The notes under the pieces are model-generated. The model was not told the origin of the DNA, searched no databases, and saw only the letters and a program-made list of their open reading frames with translations. A program made the translations under genes and the position numbers. A stretch of 7,451 nt of DNA from positions 1 to 7,451 of the forward strand of contig CAKUYM010000211.1 of the NCBI GenBank assembly GCA_934716785.1, read 5' to 3'. This DNA comes from an uncultured Bacteroides sp. GTDB lineage: Bacteria > Bacteroidota > Bacteroidia > Bacteroidales > Bacteroidaceae. Shown here piece by piece: positions 4,636 through 7,451 of this stretch; the stretch's first letter is position 1, and every line of letters begins with the position of its first letter.

Positions 4636-7451
4636 ATGAAGCAATCCTTATTTTTTAAGAAATGCAGTAGGTTCTGTTGTGTACTTTTTGCAGTTTGTGG
4701 CTGTTGGGCTTGTACACAGAATCAGAAGATTGAATGGCCGCAAGTGACTAATGAGACTAAGCCTTGGACGCGATGGTGGTGGGAAGGCAATGCGGTCAGA
4801 ACTACTGACTTGGATACGGTTATGCGTAAGTACAAGGAGGCTGATTTAGGTGGATTGGAGATCACTCCTATTTATGGAATACATGGTTATGAGGACCGCT
4901 TTAAAGATTTTCTTTCTCCGGAATGGGTTGATTTATTTTTGTATACTTTGCAGGAAGCAAAACAGTTGGGGTTAGGGATTGATTTGGCTAATGCTTCGGG
5001 ATGGCCATTTGGAGGACCTTGGGTTACTCCAGAAGATGCGTGCAAGACGGTGGCTTATAAAACTTATCGATTGAAAGAAGGCGAACAATTAAGTGAACCT
5101 GTCCGATATAAAGAAGAAGGCTTTGTCAGATTAGCAGGGCATACTCCGGTAAAACTGGAGGATTTGAAAGAACCGGTCAGTGCAAATGCTGATTTACAGA
5201 CATTGGCATTGGATCAGGTACGATATAAAAAGGAATTGCCTTTGATTATAGTGACAGCTAATAGTGATAAAGGTGAGTGTCTCGACTTGACCTCAAAAAT
5301 AAAGCCGGATGGTACATTGGACTGGACGGCTCCTCAAGGTGACTGGACTATTTGTGCTCTGTTCCAGGGTTATCATGGAAAAATGGTAGAACGCGCAGGA
5401 CCTGGTGGCGAAGGCGATGTGATAGATCATTTTTCTGCTTCGGCCATTGATCATTATCTCAGTAAATTTGATGAGGCTTTTAAAGGAAAAGATATCAGTT
5501 ATCTGAGGTATTATTTTAATGACTCTTATGAAGTGGACGATGCAAAAGGCGAGTCAAATTGGACTCCTGCCTTTTTTGAAGAATTTCAAAAGTATAGAGG
5601 ATATGATTTGCGTCAGCACTTACCTGCATTGTTAGGTATTGATACACCGGATAAGAACGCAAGGGTGTTGTATGATTATAGACAAACTATAAACGATTTA
5701 TTGATAAATCATTATTCTATTCGTTGGCAACATTGGGCGGCAAAACAAGGAAAGGGCGTAAGGAATCAGGTTCATGGTTCTCCTGCCAATATCTTGGATT
5801 TGTATGCAGTGAGTGATGTGCCTGAAATAGAAGGGCGTGATTTGGTCAGTATAAAAGCGGCTCCGTCTGTGGCCCATACGGAAGGGAAGAAACTTTCATC
5901 TTCAGAAAGTGCGACTTGGCTGAATGAACATTTCCAATCGAATTTGGGAGATGTAAAGAAAGCGCTTGACCTTTTCTTTTTAGGCGGAGTGAATCATATT
6001 TTTTATCATGGCACTTGTTTCAGTCCGCAGGAGGCTTCTTGGCCGGGATGGCTATTTTATGCGGCTGTCCATTTTAATCCGAATAATCCGTTTTGGGAAG
6101 ATTTTAAATATTTGAATAAGTATGTTACTCGTGTGCAGTCATTTTTACAGGATGGTACTCCAGATAATGATGTTCTTTTATATTATAACATAGCCGATGT
6201 AATGTCTGAACAAGGAAACAGAAGCCTTCAGCACTTTAGCGGACTGGATCGTAATATGCTGGAATCTTCAGTTAGAGAGAGTGCGGTTGCTCTAACAGAA
6301 AATGGTTATGCGTGGGATATGATTTCTGACAGGCAGCTTCTTAAAATCCATGTGGAGAAAGGAAGTATGGTGACACCCGGTGCTGCATATAAAACAATTC
6401 TTGTTTCGGCGGCGCAATATATTCCTTATGAAACAATGGAAAAACTGATGGCTTTGGCTGATGAAGGTGCTACTGTTGTGTTTTATAAGGGAATTCCTCA
6501 AAATATGGCCGGAATGATTCTTTCGGAAGAAAAACAGGCTCATTTTAAAGAAATGCTGGATGCTCTGGACTTTCATACTGAAGGTGCTGTTCAATATGCA
6601 CGGGTAGGTAAGGGGAAAGTTTGTTTGTCTGATGATATCAATGCTCTGATGAATGAGGCGAATGTGGATGCCGAGAAAATGTATCAGACAGGTCTGCAAT
6701 GCATCCGAAGAAATAGTGCGACAGGGAAATACTACTTTATAGAAAATAGTAGTGACCGTAAAATAGAGAATTGGATTCCTCTCCGGACGGAAGCCCGAAG
6801 TGCGGCGATTTTTAATCCGATGACCGGTGTCAGCGGATTAGCCGCTATGAAATGCAATGATGGACAAACAGATGTTTTCTTGCAATTGAATCCGAGTGAA
6901 ACTGTGATTGTATCGACTTCCGGTCAGAATTTTATAGGTGATGCTTATGCTTATTATCAAGAGGGTGGGGAATCAATCCCTGTTTCCGGAAATTGGACTG
7001 TTTCTTTTGTTCAGGGAGGTCCTCAGTTTCCTGCTTCCATAACAGTGGACAGCTTGGCATCATGGACTGGTTTCGCAGGGGATGAATATAAGGCTTTTTC
7101 AGGAATAGCCGTTTACACGACTACTATAGATAAGGTGCCTATAGCGGATGTGATAAAGTTGGATCTTGGCTCTGTGGCGGAAAATGCATCTGTTTATTTG
7201 AATGGAGATTATATGGGTACAGTGATTGATTCTCCTTATCAACTGTATATCCCTGCTGAAAAATTCAAAGGACAGGATGAATTAGTTGTCAGAGTGGCCA
7301 ATTCTATGGCGAATAGAATTGCTTATATGGATAAGAAGGGAATGGATTGGAAGATTTTCTATAATGTAAACATGTCTGCAAGAAAAAAGGAAAATGTGAA
7401 GAACGGTATCTTTGATGCTTCTAATTGGGAGCCCAAACCTTCAGGTCTATT
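4636..7451 (+). CDS. GH106-type alpha-L-rhamnosidase, probable lipoprotein, 3' partial
   Basis: The frame stays open from ATG 4636 to the window end (938 whole codons). GH106 enzymes are calcium-dependent, inverting exo-acting rhamnosidases that remove terminal alpha-L-rhamnose from plant or algal glycans. Visible features: PWTRWWWEGNAV at 43-54 at the start of the catalytic part; DLANASGWPFGGPW in the barrel; YYFNDSYEVDD with E299; HGSPANILDLYAVSDVPEIEG with E397 and E399; SSSESATW with E424; and IFYHGTCFSPQEASWPGW around 455-472. E299 and E424 are 125 apart, close to the 132 between the two catalytic Glu (461, 593) recalled for B. thetaiotaomicron BT0986, so they are the candidate catalytic pair. 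A C-terminal beta-sandwich follows from about 770 (LDLGSVAENASVYLNG, then ELVVRVANSMANRIAY). The last residues, NWEPKPSGLL, resemble the family's final strand, so probably only a short tail is missing. The N-terminus is hydrophobic and Cys-rich, with a lipobox-like VCG|C at C23 or CWA|C at C26. The start is 13 nt after the sulfatase stop. Family call strong; exact substrate unknown. Confidence 0.9.
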   Translation, partial: MKQSLFFKKCSRFCCVLFAVCGCWACTQNQKIEWPQVTNETKPWTRWWWEGNAVRTTDLDTVMRKYKEADLGGLEITPIYGIHGYEDRFKDFLSPEWVDLFLYTLQEAKQLGLGIDLANASGWPFGGPWVTPEDACKTVAYKTYRLKEGEQLSEPVRYKEEGFVRLAGHTPVKLEDLKEPVSANADLQTLALDQVRYKKELPLIIVTANSDKGECLDLTSKIKPDGTLDWTAPQGDWTICALFQGYHGKMVERAGPGGEGDVIDHFSASAIDHYLSKFDEAFKGKDISYLRYYFNDSYEVDDAKGESNWTPAFFEEFQKYRGYDLRQHLPALLGIDTPDKNARVLYDYRQTINDLLINHYSIRWQHWAAKQGKGVRNQVHGSPANILDLYAVSDVPEIEGRDLVSIKAAPSVAHTEGKKLSSSESATWLNEHFQSNLGDVKKALDLFFLGGVNHIFYHGTCFSPQEASWPGWLFYAAVHFNPNNPFWEDFKYLNKYVTRVQSFLQDGTPDNDVLLYYNIADVMSEQGNRSLQHFSGLDRNMLESSVRESAVALTENGYAWDMISDRQLLKIHVEKGSMVTPGAAYKTILVSAAQYIPYETMEKLMALADEGATVVFYKGIPQNMAGMILSEEKQAHFKEMLDALDFHTEGAVQYARVGKGKVCLSDDINALMNEANVDAEKMYQTGLQCIRRNSATGKYYFIENSSDRKIENWIPLRTEARSAAIFNPMTGVSGLAAMKCNDGQTDVFLQLNPSETVIVSTSGQNFIGDAYAYYQEGGESIPVSGNWTVSFVQGGPQFPASITVDSLASWTGFAGDEYKAFSGIAVYTTTIDKVPIADVIKLDLGSVAENASVYLNGDYMGTVIDSPYQLYIPAEKFKGQDELVVRVANSMANRIAYMDKKGMDWKIFYNVNMSARKKENVKNGIFDASNWEPKPSGL

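Noticed and set aside
6292..6699. 135-residue open frame on the minus strand
   Set aside because: It lies wholly inside the rhamnosidase gene, has no recognisable domain, and is rich in Ile, His and Phe as expected for the antisense of coding DNA.

Overview
This is AT-rich DNA whose gene set points to a gut or marine-type Bacteroidota, most likely a Bacteroides-like species. It looks like part of a polysaccharide utilization locus (PUL): a SusD-family glycan-binding lipoprotein followed by three exported carbohydrate-active enzymes, all on the + strand. No RNA gene, mobile element, CRISPR array or integrase was seen, and no minus-strand gene is convincing.

Layout. Bases 1-1764 hold the 3' part of a susD-like gene; its N-terminus and the expected susC partner lie upstream of the window. 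Bases 1765-1888 are the only real intergenic stretch. It carries a 7-bp hairpin and then a strong GC-core hairpin with flanking A and T runs that looks like a bidirectional intrinsic terminator or attenuator. Next come three closely spaced genes: a signal-peptide-bearing beta-propeller lyase of the oligogalacturonate lyase (PL22) type (1889-3214), a Ser-type S1 sulfatase (3228-4622) and a GH106-type alpha-L-rhamnosidase (4636 to the window end, cut off just before its C-terminus). The last two junctions are only 13 nt each and share the heptamer AAGTAAG.

How they may work together (inference). The SusC/D pair would bind and import a glycan at the outer membrane. In the periplasm the sulfatase would remove sulfate esters, the rhamnosidase would remove alpha-L-rhamnose, and the lyase would split a uronic-acid-containing oligosaccharide by beta-elimination. 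The simplest substrate that needs all three is a sulfated glycan containing rhamnose and uronate, such as an ulvan-like or decorated rhamnogalacturonan-like polymer. The window cannot decide which. The most distinctive points are the exported PL22-like protein with an altered predicted metal-ligand position, the unusually long SusD, and the terminator between the binding gene and the enzymes.
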